Below are positions 1 to 11,182 of a stretch of 34,390 bases of DNA, one piece after another (the first letter of the stretch is position 1; the number at the start of each line of letters is the position of its first letter). A program made the translations under genes and the position numbers. Location: contig JAQBZB010000071.1 in assembly GCA_027622275.1 (NCBI GenBank), positions 1 to 34,390 of the forward strand, given 5' to 3'. The stretch comes from Planctomycetota bacterium (GTDB lineage Bacteria > Planctomycetota > Planctomycetia > Pirellulales > Pirellulaceae). The notes beneath the pieces are model-generated. The model worked only from the letters and a program-made list of their open reading frames with translations, had not been told where the DNA came from and did no database searches.

Positions 1-18
1 CTGTTGTTAAGAAATCAA

Positions 19-70
19 GTTATGACAAATCTGGGGGCCTCGCGCTAGCCGTGTTATGAGAAATGCGGGG
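19..70. repeat. Imperfect direct repeat at the window edge
   Basis: Positions 19-36 and 53-70 are near-identical 18-base units (15 of 18 bases match), separated by a short GC-rich spacer. No convincing gene lies in 1-220: the one small reading frame there has no ribosome binding site or recognisable protein features. The stretch looks like intergenic repeat sequence downstream of the DTW gene. Confidence 0.4.
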
Positions 71-204
71 TAGGATTAAGGTGCTACCAGTATCGGGCAA
101 CCGCAAGACGCATACAAGTCACTGCCAAAGCGGCGTTGTCCTGTCGGAGTGGCGAAAGATAATCTTCCGGCGTTCGGTAGGAGAACTCGTGAGAGTTCTG
201 GCTC

Positions 205-224
205 CTGAAGTCTCACGACTTCAG
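205..224. terminator. Small hairpin at the 3' end of the DTW gene
   Basis: A 7-bp stem (205-211 with 218-224) overlaps the stop codon of the minus-strand DTW gene at 221-223. It has no clear T-run on the minus strand, so a role in termination is only a guess. It could equally be part of a short intergenic repeat. Confidence 0.25.
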
Positions 225-1405
225 CTGCGCCTAGTCCTGAGATGCTCGACTAACGCGACCGCCACGGCAAGCCGCTGATCCGCGCGGCTCTTGCCTTCGC
301 ATTTTGGGAGCGTCACTCCTTCGATGGCCATGAGTTCCTCGACGCAGTGAAAGCCGGATCGCCACTTTCCAAAGATCGACTTGAGGACTAAACATGGCGG
401 CTGCGAAGCGCCGAGGTGTTGCAAGAGTTGACAGGTCCGCTGGAGGTACACAATCAGAACATCGTTGCGGCGAAGGAACTGATTCCACTGGTGGTGAAAC
501 TCAACTTGAGTTACAGCGTCGTCGAAGTCCGCGGCCGAAAGCCGCATGTGTTCCAAGGCGGCGCTGGAAAGTGGTTGTTGCTGCCGCAGACGACAGGAGA
601 AACGCTCTGCCGTGCCCAGGCGCTGCGCGACCCAGTTCACCGGCGACGGAGTGGCCGTGCGTTTCCCTGGTTGGCCCGGCGTCGCTTCGCCGTAGGCCAC
701 GACTAAATGGTCGGCGTTCTGGAGCAACGCATGTGGAAGAAAGCGAGGCCGCGATTGCCGCTTTTTGTTTTGCCGCCACGCCGCGTGACTGCCCGCGTGT
801 GCTAACTGGTTCTCGACCATCTGATGGAACGCGCACAGTAACTGATCCAAGCCGACCGTGTTGGGCTCCAAAACTTGCAGCGCCGCAACGGTGGCTTCCA
901 CGGTCGAGAGACTCTGTTCGTTCGGTTCACGTCGAATGCGGTACTGGCCGGGAGAAGCGGGTTCTAATCGAAAGCACGGCAACTGATGAAGTTGCGGCAC
1001 ATCGCGAACAATCGTCTTCGCCTGGTGCCATGTCCCGTCGATAATCACCAACTGATCAGGTCGCTCGGCGGCCGGCAACTCGGTCAACGAAGGAGCATTT
1101 GCGCGAGGATACAGCAGGCCGGCATTAGCATGAATCGGTAAGTCGTGCGCCGCCAAACGCTGATTGTGATCGGCAATCAGCTGACAGCGCCGCAACGCTT
1201 TCTGGACGATCCTGGCGGTATTGAAGGGATGAAATCGCTCGCCCACGTGCTGCAAAATCAAAACGTCCGTGCGATTGTCGATCTGGGGAATGGCCTCGCA
1301 AAAGCACAGCGACTTCGGGCGAAAGCATTGATAACAGCGCTGCCTCGATTCAATTTCCGATTCGTTCGTAGGCAGATTCTGGTTCGTAGGCGCGGTGTTC
1401 GGCAT
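221..1405 (-). CDS. DTW domain protein (tRNA-uridine aminocarboxypropyltransferase family) with C-terminal extension
   Basis: Members of the DTW family (TapT/YfiP) transfer the 3-amino-3-carboxypropyl group of S-adenosylmethionine to uridine in tRNA. The 394-residue product has the family zinc site near its start (C24, C27, C34, C36, a C-x2-C-x6-C-x-C pattern). It also has the D-x-T-W signature at residues 123-126 and the R-x-E-P...LSTVEA segment at about 159-171. Family members are usually 200-250 residues. Here about 150 further residues (roughly 240-394) follow the catalytic domain; they are basic, Gln/Leu-rich and unrecognised. The ATG at 1405 has no obvious Shine-Dalgarno. The gene diverges from ribBA across 246 bp. 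Family assignment is secure; the exact tRNA target is inferred. Confidence 0.88.
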   Translation of the reverse strand: MPNTAPTNQNLPTNESEIESRQRCYQCFRPKSLCFCEAIPQIDNRTDVLILQHVGERFHPFNTARIVQKALRRCQLIADHNQRLAAHDLPIHANAGLLYPRANAPSLTELPAAERPDQLVIIDGTWHQAKTIVRDVPQLHQLPCFRLEPASPGQYRIRREPNEQSLSTVEATVAALQVLEPNTVGLDQLLCAFHQMVENQLAHAGSHAAWRQNKKRQSRPRFLPHALLQNADHLVVAYGEATPGQPGKRTATPSPVNWVAQRLGTAERFSCRLRQQQPLSSAALEHMRLSAADFDDAVTQVEFHHQWNQFLRRNDVLIVYLQRTCQLLQHLGASQPPCLVLKSIFGKWRSGFHCVEELMAIEGVTLPKCEGKSRADQRLAVAVALVEHLRTRRS

Positions 1406-1527
1406 GACGCAAGGTTGGTTTGTTAGACTGCATTCAGCAAGTGGGCTTCCGGGATCGGCGACGTCGGGAGACCTGCGCCTTGCACGCCTTCTGCGCGCCC
1501 GGACTAAAAGCGGCTCCGCCGCAAATA

Positions 1528-1555
1528 GGAAAGCTGTGACAAGTCACAGCTTTCC
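1528..1555. repeat. Perfect 13-bp hairpin upstream of ribBA
   Basis: Arms 1528-1540 and 1543-1555 are perfectly complementary with a 2-nt loop. It lies between divergent genes, so it is not a terminator for either in an obvious way. It could be an operator-like palindrome or one of the intergenic hairpin repeats common in this window. Confidence 0.6.
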
Positions 1556-1593
1556 AAATTAGGCCTGCCCATTCTCGTCGAGCGGATGGCCCC

Positions 1594-1599
1594 TATAAT
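1594..1599 (+). promoter_or_regulatory. Candidate -10 box for ribBA
   Basis: A perfect TATAAT lies at 1594-1599, about 50 bases before the ATG at 1652. No good -35 hexamer is visible at 16-18 bp spacing. If used, it places transcription start near 1606 and favours the start at 1652 over upstream in-frame ATGs at 1586 and 1598. Confidence 0.35.
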
Positions 1600-1651
1600 G
1601 CAGGACGAGACATTTCCGCGATCAACGTCCACCAAACCTCCGCACGAATCT

Positions 1652-2863
1652 ATGTTGCGACCATTCTCGTCTGTTCAAGCTGCTGTCGATGCGATCGCTC
1701 GTGGTGAGGTCGTTATCGTCGTTGACGATGAAGATCGCGAGAATGAGGGCGATTTCATCTGCGCGGCGGAGAAAGCGACGGCGGCGAACATCAACTTCAT
1801 TCTCGATGGTCGCGGCCAGCTGTGTGCTCCGATTTTGCCTGATGTCTGCCGACGACTGGAGTTGACACCGATCGTCGAGGCGAATAACGCTCCGCTACGA
1901 ACCGCTTTCATGACGCCGATCGATCATATCACCGCCAAGACCGGCATTACGGCCGAGGAGCGAGCGCTCGCGGTTCGTACGCTCGCCGATCCGGACGCCA
2001 AGAAGGACGACTTCGTTCGGCCAGGCCACCTGTATCCGCTGTTGGCGAAGGAAGGTGGCGTGTTGCGACGCGCGGGACATACGGAAGCGACGGTCGATCT
2101 GTGCCGGATGGCGGGACTCGCGCCGGCGGGTGTGTTGAGCGAGATTCTGGACGACCGGGGTGAGCGGGCGACACGCGAACAGCTGTTGGATCTGGCGGCC
2201 AAGCACAACCTCCAAATCATCTCGATCGAGCAATTGATCGCACATCGCCGCGTCAGCGAGAAGCTCGTGTCGCGCGTGGCGGAAACCGACTTGCCGACGC
2301 CGTATGGTACGTTTCGCCTCATTGCGTACAAAGTGAAATATGAAGACCAGGAGCCGCTGGCGATCACGTGCGGTGACCTCTCGAAGGTGACGGCGCCGTT
2401 GGTCCGGCTGCATTCGAGTTGCTTTACGGGAGATCTGATCGATTCGCTGCGTTGCGACTGCGGCGATCAGCTGCACATGGCGTTGGAGATGATTCAGCAA
2501 GATGGGGCTGGCGCGTTGATCTATTTGCCGCAGGAAGGCCGTGGGATCGGGCTGGCGGAGAAGCTCAAAGCGTATGCGTTGCAAGATGAAGGACTGGATA
2601 CGGTCGAAGCAAATCTGGCACTCGGTCACAAAGCAGATATCCGGGACTACGGAATCGGGATTCAGATCTTGAAGGATCTGGGGCTGAGCAAAGTGCGGCT
2701 GTTAACCAACAATCCCAAGAAGACCGATGCGTTCATCTACGGCGGCTTTAGCCTGCAGGTCGTGGACCAAGTCCCAATCCTGCCGCCGGCTAACGCGCAC
2801 AACGCCCGCTATCTGGCGACCAAGCGGGACAAGCTGGGGCATCAGATTCCGCCAGACGAATGA
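1652..2863 (+). CDS. ribBA: Bifunctional 3,4-dihydroxy-2-butanone-4-phosphate synthase / GTP cyclohydrolase II
   Basis: This enzyme feeds both branches of riboflavin synthesis: the N-terminal half makes dihydroxybutanone phosphate from ribulose 5-phosphate, and the C-terminal half opens GTP. The RibB half shows [10 protein letters not shown] near its start and the [14 protein letters not shown] segment. The RibA half shows the zinc ligands as C-x10-C-x-C, then EGRGIGL and YGIGIQIL. At about 403 residues from the ATG at 1652 it has the normal fused length. In-frame ATGs at 1586 and 1598 would add a 22- or 18-residue tail unlike the family, and a TATAAT overlaps them, so I chose 1652. No key residue appears missing. 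It converges with carB. Confidence 0.96.
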   Translation: MLRPFSSVQAAVDAIARGEVVIVVDDEDRENEGDFICAAEKATAANINFILDGRGQLCAPILPDVCRRLELTPIVEANNAPLRTAFMTPIDHITAKTGITAEERALAVRTLADPDAKKDDFVRPGHLYPLLAKEGGVLRRAGHTEATVDLCRMAGLAPAGVLSEILDDRGERATREQLLDLAAKHNLQIISIEQLIAHRRVSEKLVSRVAETDLPTPYGTFRLIAYKVKYEDQEPLAITCGDLSKVTAPLVRLHSSCFTGDLIDSLRCDCGDQLHMALEMIQQDGAGALIYLPQEGRGIGLAEKLKAYALQDEGLDTVEANLALGHKADIRDYGIGIQILKDLGLSKVRLLTNNPKKTDAFIYGGFSLQVVDQVPILPPANAHNARYLATKRDKLGHQIPPDE

Positions 2864-2868
2864 ATTGC

Positions 2869-2931
2869 CAAGAAGATGGGTGTCAAGAAGATAAGACCGC
2901 GTGCCGCATGTTCTTGACACCCATCTTCTTG
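2869..2931. terminator. Perfect 21-bp stem between ribBA and carB
   Basis: Arms 2869-2889 and 2911-2931 are perfectly complementary over 21 bp with a 21-nt loop. The hairpin begins six bases after the ribBA stop and ends 37 bases before the carB stop on the other strand. Its position between convergent genes suggests a bidirectional terminator, although there is no strong T-run. It may also belong to a dispersed repeat family. Confidence 0.6.
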
Positions 2932-2967
2932 ACCGTCCTCCTGGCAGTTTAGAGAAGACGGTCCGAC

Positions 2968-6225
<3,258 letters not shown>

Positions 6226-6532
6226 TAGTCGCAAATCCCTTGAGTTCGGGTAGTTTAGATCGTCGTTGTTCGCTCCACGACAAACCGTCTGTCCAGGGAG
6301 CGGACAACAACCATCTGGCACCCTTTATGCTGTGTGTAAAATCCCTCGAAGTTAACACTGCCCATCGCCAGCATCAAGGCCCAGGACTAAGCGGTACCAG
6401 AACCACGGCGTCGTGTTGTAAGCCATTAGAATCGTCTCCGTGACAGCCTCCCTTCGAAGACTGCAATCGTGGGAACATATCTAATGGCGCATGACAGTTG
6501 CCGAACCGCTGGCGCTACGAGGGTCCCTTTTG
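6226..6532. other. Upstream region of carB
   Basis: These 307 bases separate carB from the dual-OB gene, both on the minus strand. I see no convincing gene, strong hairpin or full sigma-70 promoter, though the carB promoter must lie here unless carB is co-transcribed with the upstream operon. Confidence 0.4.
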
Positions 6533-7246
6533 TTACGCCAAACGCCAGCCGGGATGGGCGGCAAAGTGGAGGTTGTTGACTTGCAGCCAATGGATCGGCT
6601 CGCGTCCTTCGTTGCTTTGAAAGGGTCGGCTCAGTCCGACACTGAGAATGACTTCGTCGTCCGTTTGCAGTCGTTGGTTGGCTTGTTGAACGAGGTCTTC
6701 CTGGGGCGTGACGTGATCCACTGCGTAGAGGCGAACGTCGGTGACACCCAGATCGAACGGGTATTCGCCAAACTGAAATTCGATCCGAATGCGTCCGCGG
6801 CGATCGCCTCCGCGGTGTTGAATGAACAGGCGAGCGCGATTCGGCAAGCGATAACAACCCAACGAAGTGTCGCCTTGGTTCTGCTCTACACCATAGGAGC
6901 CTCGCCCACGGGGCTTCAAGCCGCTGCCAAAGATCGCGACGAGCTTTGGTTGAGCCGTTTGGTCAAGCAACCGCCAGAATTCGTCGGGCGGCATGTCGCC
7001 CACAGGCTGGACTTCACTGCGGTGAAACAGCACATCTTCGATGGCGGGCGGCCGTCCGACGGATTTGGTCCAACCGAGATCGACGATGGTGCCCATCTCA
7101 AACGGGCCGCCATGGCAAGCCAGAAACTTCGTCCGCATTTGCGAGTTCAAGACAGGTCGCACATGTCGTCCGGTCTGTAGATCGATCCCAGCCACGCACA
7201 TGAAGCCTTGTTGCATTCGCGTCAAATGATTGACGACAATCTTCAT
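6533..7246 (-). CDS. Dual OB-fold domain protein
   Basis: The 237-residue product begins MKIVVNHLTRMQQGFMCVAG, and I recognise it as the dual-OB family of small prokaryotic proteins of unknown function found beside DUF488 genes. Features are the N-terminal strand set with RHVRPVL, a central charged region, and the C-terminal segment with VTDVRLY and LSVGLSRPF. OB folds often bind nucleic acid, but binding is not shown here. I chose the ATG at 7246; the frame is open upstream to 7417, but that extension lies in the preceding gene and is not protein-like. It follows the DUF488 gene by 40 bases and is the last gene of a three-gene operon. No membrane segment or signal peptide is visible. Confidence 0.75.
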   Translation of the reverse strand: MKIVVNHLTRMQQGFMCVAGIDLQTGRHVRPVLNSQMRTKFLACHGGPFEMGTIVDLGWTKSVGRPPAIEDVLFHRSEVQPVGDMPPDEFWRLLDQTAQPKLVAIFGSGLKPRGRGSYGVEQNQGDTSLGCYRLPNRARLFIQHRGGDRRGRIRIEFQFGEYPFDLGVTDVRLYAVDHVTPQEDLVQQANQRLQTDDEVILSVGLSRPFQSNEGREPIHWLQVNNLHFAAHPGWRLA

Positions 7247-7286
7247 GACCCACCACGATTGATGACACCGCTGGGACGGCTTGTGC

Positions 7287-7724
7287 TTACAAATGCACCA
7301 TCTCGATGTGGCCCCACTTATCCCGCAGGTACTCCAACACCAACCGGCGATGACAGTGCTCGGCGGTCGGTTCGCTACACAGCAGAACGGTGGGAACGTC
7401 GAACAGCTCCGGGCCAACGGCGACTTCGACTTGGCGGTCGGCCAACAGTTGGAGGAAGAGCTGCTCGTACAGTTGCCAGCTTCCTTTTTGTTTCTTATAC
7501 GCGTCGAGCATCGCTTTGGTCGGCGCGAGCAGGGGTTCGTGGGCGTACTCGCCCTGACAAAGCGCTTTCAGGAAATATCGCAAATCGTCCCGTTTGGCAA
7601 AGCCGGCCAGTTGCGACACGTTATTCAATCGCACATCGACCAAGCGGCGGACACCCGCCTGATTCAGTCGTTCGAAGAAGTCGCCGGCCGTTGTTTGGGT
7701 AAAACCGATCGTATAGATCTCCAC
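7287..7724 (-). CDS. DUF488 domain protein (second of pair)
   Basis: A 145-residue protein beginning MEIYTIGFTQTT, the N-terminal signature of DUF488. The family motif near the C-terminus is present as LLCSEPTAEHCHRR (C-x-E...C-H-R). The biochemical role of the family is unknown. The start is a GTG at 7724 preceded by a strong GGAGGT six bases upstream, so the non-ATG start is well supported. The gene overlaps the 3' end of the upstream DUF488 gene by 61 bases in another frame, suggesting translational coupling. The two DUF488 proteins are diverged paralogues, which may act as a heterodimer; that is inference. Confidence 0.85.
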   Translation of the reverse strand: MEIYTIGFTQTTAGDFFERLNQAGVRRLVDVRLNNVSQLAGFAKRDDLRYFLKALCQGEYAHEPLLAPTKAMLDAYKKQKGSWQLYEQLFLQLLADRQVEVAVGPELFDVPTVLLCSEPTAEHCHRRLVLEYLRDKWGHIEMVHL

Positions 7725-8272
7725 GGAGGCACCTCCAATTCCTCGAACAAAAACGGTTGCCGATCCGCGCCAGTTTGTTCGCGGGCCACATCGCGATCGG
7801 ACAGTATACGGCCGTCGGCACGGATGTGCCGCACGTTGATCTCACGTTCGGCAAGTACGCGAGACACGAGTAAGAAACGGTGGCAGTCGGCGGGGTTCTC
7901 TTCGCTACACATCAGCGCCACGCGAAAGTCGCGACACCCTTTCTCCACACGCTCGATGCCCGACAGGAACGATGGCGATTGGGCCAGCCGATCATACAGC
8001 ACGTGCCCCGCAGGGTCGTAAAACTCGTCACCGTCCGGTCGGCCACCCAACTCAGTGCCCAAGAATAGGTAGCGTACGTGAGCCGCCGTCAGCAGGCTCT
8101 TGAGCTGATCGGCATTGAAATGGCTGAGGTACTTGGAATACGGCTGCGAACGGACATCCGCGACGACGTCAATCTCGTGTCGCTTGAGCAATTCGACAAA
8201 CGTCGCTTCATCGTGGTTCGAATGCCCGATGGAATAAACGAACTGTCGCGCGTGTAGGGAGGCGTCCAACAT
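7664..8272 (-). CDS. DUF488 domain protein (first of pair)
   Basis: A protein of about 202 residues with the DUF488 N-terminal signature VYSIGHSN, the ADVRSQPYS segment and the C-terminal LMCSEENPADCHR motif. I start it at the ATG at 8272; the frame continues to a TTG at 8290, but no better ribosome binding site is seen there. The C-terminal 40 residues are basic and extend beyond the core family motif. It is the first gene of the operon with the second DUF488 protein and the dual-OB protein, and it diverges from recQ, so a link to nucleic-acid metabolism is possible but unproven. Confidence 0.85.
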   Translation of the reverse strand: MLDASLHARQFVYSIGHSNHDEATFVELLKRHEIDVVADVRSQPYSKYLSHFNADQLKSLLTAAHVRYLFLGTELGGRPDGDEFYDPAGHVLYDRLAQSPSFLSGIERVEKGCRDFRVALMCSEENPADCHRFLLVSRVLAEREINVRHIRADGRILSDRDVAREQTGADRQPFLFEELEVPPWRSIRSVLPKQRPATSSND

Positions 8273-8350
8273 AGGCTTCGATTCTAACAATGTTTCCGCA
8301 AAATATCACGACGTGGCGGCGGAATAAATGCGAACTCGCGATGCCGTCAA

Positions 8351-8378
8351 TTGCGATTTCATCTGCCGCTTCTATGAT
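8351..8378 (+). promoter_or_regulatory. Candidate sigma-70 promoter of recQ
   Basis: TTGCGA (8351-8356) and TATGAT (8373-8378) are spaced by 16 bases. Transcription would start near 8385, about 40 bases before the recQ ATG at 8427. The element lies within the frame-extended upstream part of recQ, which supports the downstream start. Confidence 0.45.
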
Positions 8379-8426
8379 AAAGGCAATTGTGGAGTTTCAC
8401 CGCCTGAGCGAATCCAAGACGCAGCC

Positions 8427-10310
8427 ATGCAGCCCGATGCTCATCCGCCGATCCGTGGACGACATGAATTGCTCCCCGTGCTACAGAAGTACTGGGGCTA
8501 CGGCGAGTTCCTGCCGCTGCAAGAGGAGGCGATGCGGTGCGTGCTGGCCGAGCGCGATTCGGTGGTGGTGTTGCCTACCGGCGGCGGCAAGTCGCTCTGT
8601 TTTCAGGCGCCGGCGATGTGCCGCGAGGGCGTGGCGATCGTGGTGTCGCCGCTGATCTCGCTGATGAAGGACCAGGTTGATGCTCTGCGGAACTGCGGCA
8701 TACCGGCGGCGGCGATTCACAGCATGATCGGGCCGTCGGAAAAGCAGCGCGTCGTCGACGATGTGCATGCCGGCCGCTTGCGTCTGTTGTACGTAGCACC
8801 GGAACGGCTGCTGCGCGAACGCACGTTCGAATTCCTTCAACGCATTCAGCTGTCATTCTTCGCCATTGACGAGGCACACTGCATTAGTGCCTGGGGCCAT
8901 GACTTCCGGCCCGAGTACCGCGAACTGAGCATGTTGAAAGAAGCCTTTCCCGGGAAGGACATTCACGCTTATACGGCCACCGCCTCGGTGCAAGTTCGCC
9001 AGGATATCGTCGAGCAACTTGGACTGGTCCAACCGCGGATGCTGGTCGGCTCGTTCGATCGGCCCAACTTGGTTTACAAAGTTCAACGTCGCGGCAGCGG
9101 GCTGGAGCAAATTCGCCTGTGCGTGGAGCGTCATCCGGGAGAGTCGGGCATCGTCTACTGCATCGCCCGCAAGGATGTGGATCGCCTGTGTCAGGCACTG
9201 ACCGACTTGGGTTATCGCGCCTTGCCCTATCACGCGGGTTTAAGCGATCAGCAGCGGCAACGCCATCAAGACGCGTTCATCGCCGAGCAAGCGGACGTGA
9301 TCGTAGCCACCGTGGCGTTCGGCATGGGCATCGACAAATCGAATGTACGGTACGTGATTCACGCGGGCATGCCCAAGTCGCTGGAACATTATCAACAGGA
9401 AAGTGGCCGAGCGGGTCGCGACGGGCTAGAAGCCGAGTGTTGCTTGCTGTTCTCCGGTGCCGATTTTCTGACGTGGAAACGCATGATCGAGGAATCCGAG
9501 CCCGACGCGCGCGAGGGCGCTCTGGTCGCGCTCCATGACATGGACCACTACTGTCACAGCGTCGTCTGTCGTCATGCCTCGCTCGTGCGTCATTTCGGCC
9601 AGCAGCTCGCCAGCGACAACTGTGCCGCGTGTGATGTGTGCCTCGGGCAACTCGATCAAGTGGACGACCCGTTGACGATCGGGAAAAAAATCGTGTCCTG
9701 CGTCCTGCGCTTGCGCGAACGTTTCGGCGCGGATTACACAGCGCTCGTGCTGGTTGGCTCGCGCGACCAACGCATCGTGCAACAAGGTCACGACCGCTTG
9801 AGCACTTGGGGAATCCTTGCTGAAGTGAACAAGAATAGTATCCGCGATTGGATCGAGCAGCTTGTCGGTCAGAAGTTTCTACTCAAGGAGGGCGAATATC
9901 ACGTGTTGAAAGTGACGGAGTCGGGTCGCCGGTTGTTACGCGGCGAATTGACACCGCGTTTGCTGAAGCCGTCCGCAAAATCCACCACCGAACGGTCAAA
10001 CTCCGCACGATCCGACAAAGCTGGATCCGGGGAACAACTCGATGCGTGGGCTGGAGTCGACCGTTCGTTGTTCGATTTGTTGCGTAAGTTCCGGCAACAG
10101 CAAGCAGCAGACCAGCACGTCCCTGCCTATATCGTCTTCAGCGACGCTGCGCTGCGGGACATGGCCCGCCGCCGACCTTCGACCCTCGACCGTTTGCTCC
10201 ACGTGCGCGGCGTCGGCGAAAAGAAACGGCAAGACTACGGCCTGCAGTGCCTCGCGCTGATCGCGGATCACTGCCTTCAAAACAACGTACCGATGGACAT
10301 CGACTCTTAG
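8427..10310 (+). CDS. recQ: ATP-dependent DNA helicase RecQ
   Basis: RecQ is a superfamily 2 3'-5' DNA helicase acting in recombination and fork repair. The 627-residue product shows motif I PTGGGKS (lysine near 55), SPLISLMKDQV, the DEAH box at about 148-151 followed by CISAWGHDFRPEY, and motif VI QESGRAGRDG. The zinc site follows as C-x17-C-x2-C-x2-C (ending NCAACDVC), then a winged-helix region with LRLRERFGADY. A C-terminal HRDC domain ends with LHVRGVGEKKRQDYG. All expected domains are present. The frame extends upstream to 8328, but the ATG at 8427 gives the typical N-terminus and lies downstream of a plausible promoter. The gene diverges from the DUF488 operon. Confidence 0.97.
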   Translation: MQPDAHPPIRGRHELLPVLQKYWGYGEFLPLQEEAMRCVLAERDSVVVLPTGGGKSLCFQAPAMCREGVAIVVSPLISLMKDQVDALRNCGIPAAAIHSMIGPSEKQRVVDDVHAGRLRLLYVAPERLLRERTFEFLQRIQLSFFAIDEAHCISAWGHDFRPEYRELSMLKEAFPGKDIHAYTATASVQVRQDIVEQLGLVQPRMLVGSFDRPNLVYKVQRRGSGLEQIRLCVERHPGESGIVYCIARKDVDRLCQALTDLGYRALPYHAGLSDQQRQRHQDAFIAEQADVIVATVAFGMGIDKSNVRYVIHAGMPKSLEHYQQESGRAGRDGLEAECCLLFSGADFLTWKRMIEESEPDAREGALVALHDMDHYCHSVVCRHASLVRHFGQQLASDNCAACDVCLGQLDQVDDPLTIGKKIVSCVLRLRERFGADYTALVLVGSRDQRIVQQGHDRLSTWGILAEVNKNSIRDWIEQLVGQKFLLKEGEYHVLKVTESGRRLLRGELTPRLLKPSAKSTTERSNSARSDKAGSGEQLDAWAGVDRSLFDLLRKFRQQQAADQHVPAYIVFSDAALRDMARRRPSTLDRLLHVRGVGEKKRQDYGLQCLALIADHCLQNNVPMDIDS

Positions 10311-10659
10311 TTGCTGGCTGCTTCCACCAACGCGTCCGGCCAGCGGGGGTAGTGGTACAGTTTGGAAAACCTGGAAGTTGCTGGAGGTCCAATCCTAACC
10401 CGAAGCGTAAGCGAGGCAATGCGTTCGCTCCTCGCTTACGCGTCGGGTTACAATGGCAACCGCCAAACTGTACTACTACCCCGGCGGGACCACGGGCGTG
10501 AGAAGACGGATGGCGTGGTACAATTCGTAGTTGATTCGACTCGCATTCGTAAGGGATATTTCAAGGCATTCCACTCAAATTGCTCCCAGCACGGAGACTC
10601 CGCAAACAAGGCGCTATCGCAAGGCCGCCTAACTGTTGGCCCAGAATCGCAGTCAGCGG
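10311..10659. other. Convergent intergenic region with nested palindrome
   Basis: This 349-bp gap separates recQ (+) from the ferredoxin gene (-). The left half is filled by a nested palindromic repeat (10343-10485). In 10486-10659 I see no gene or clear repeat. Confidence 0.5.
10343..10485. repeat. Nested palindromic repeat between recQ and the ferredoxin gene
   Basis: Outer arms 10343-10365 and 10463-10485 match as inverted repeats at 21 of 23 positions. Nested inside, arms 10398-10416 and 10431-10449 pair at 18 of 19 positions with a 14-nt loop. The element could fold as a long cruciform and may terminate both convergent transcripts. It carries no open reading frame of note and resembles a MITE- or REP-like intergenic element. 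Confidence 0.75.
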
Positions 10660-11058
10660 TCATTTGTCGCAAGCTGGTTTGGCGGACAGAAGGTACTTCT
10701 CGACAGGCTCACCGCCGATCAAGTGGTCTTGAATAATCGTTTCCAGCACGTCTGGTGTGCAGTGTCCGTACCAACAGTTATCGGGCATGACGACGGCAAT
10801 CGGACCACCGATGCAGATATCCAAACAATAAGACTTCGATCGGAAGACGCCGCCCCGCCTGTCGAGCTTCAGCTCCTTCAGGCGTTTCTTGAGATACTGC
10901 CACGATTCCCGCATCTGATTTCGGCTTGCACACTTCGCCGTGCCGCGGTCATAGCACAACAGAATGTGCCGAGTTGCATTTGCGAAGCCCTCTTTACGGA
11001 CCTTTCGTCGCGCAGCGGCCAGCTTCTTTGCCTCGTGATCGTGCCGCTTCGCGTTCAT
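10660..11058 (-). CDS. Thioredoxin-like [2Fe-2S] ferredoxin
   Basis: A 132-residue cytoplasmic protein of the thioredoxin-fold ferredoxin type (related to the NuoE C-terminal domain), an electron carrier with one [2Fe-2S] cluster. Ligand candidates are the cysteines in LLCYD and AKCAS and the C-x3-C of [18 protein letters not shown] and [12 protein letters not shown] complete the family pattern. The N-terminus is strongly basic ([19 protein letters not shown]). The frame is open to 11274, but the ATG at 11058 has a good GGAG six bases upstream and gives the family length. It follows the aminotransferase gene by 124 bases on the same strand. The redox partner is unknown. Confidence 0.85.
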   Translation of the reverse strand: MNAKRHDHEAKKLAAARRKVRKEGFANATRHILLCYDRGTAKCASRNQMRESWQYLKKRLKELKLDRRGGVFRSKSYCLDICIGGPIAVVMPDNCWYGHCTPDVLETIIQDHLIGGEPVEKYLLSAKPACDK

Positions 11059-11182
11059 GATAAACTCCGCAAGTAAGTCAATTCCAGCATACTTGCAGAG
11101 TTCCGGGACGGCTATCCGCCAATACCGCAGGACAATCCAACAAGGTCTTTTTGAGGAAGCGTTGATTAGGCGGCGAACGAGT

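Larger units (their letters stand above)
1406..1651. other. Divergent intergenic region between the DTW gene and ribBA
   Basis: This 246-bp region holds a perfect 13-bp inverted repeat (1528-1540 with 1543-1555, 2-nt loop) and a -10-like hexamer just before ribBA. I looked for an FMN riboswitch, which often controls rib genes, and did not find its conserved core. No small gene is evident. Confidence 0.5.

Noticed and set aside
63-278. Small open frame at the left edge
   Set aside because: No ribosome binding site, no recognisable protein feature, and it overlaps the 3' end of the DTW gene on the other strand.
1406-1651. FMN riboswitch upstream of ribBA
   Set aside because: The conserved riboswitch core is not present; only a short hairpin and a -10-like box are seen.
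1895-2629. 244-codon open frame opposite ribBA
   Set aside because: Antisense to conserved RibBA motifs; composition shadow.
6491-7180. 229-codon plus-strand frame opposite the dual-OB gene
   Set aside because: The minus-strand protein matches a known family and operon layout; the plus frame has no motif.
7664-7724. Frameshift splitting one DUF488 protein into two
   Set aside because: Each product has its own complete N-terminal and C-terminal DUF488 motifs, and the second has a strong ribosome binding site, so they are two genes.
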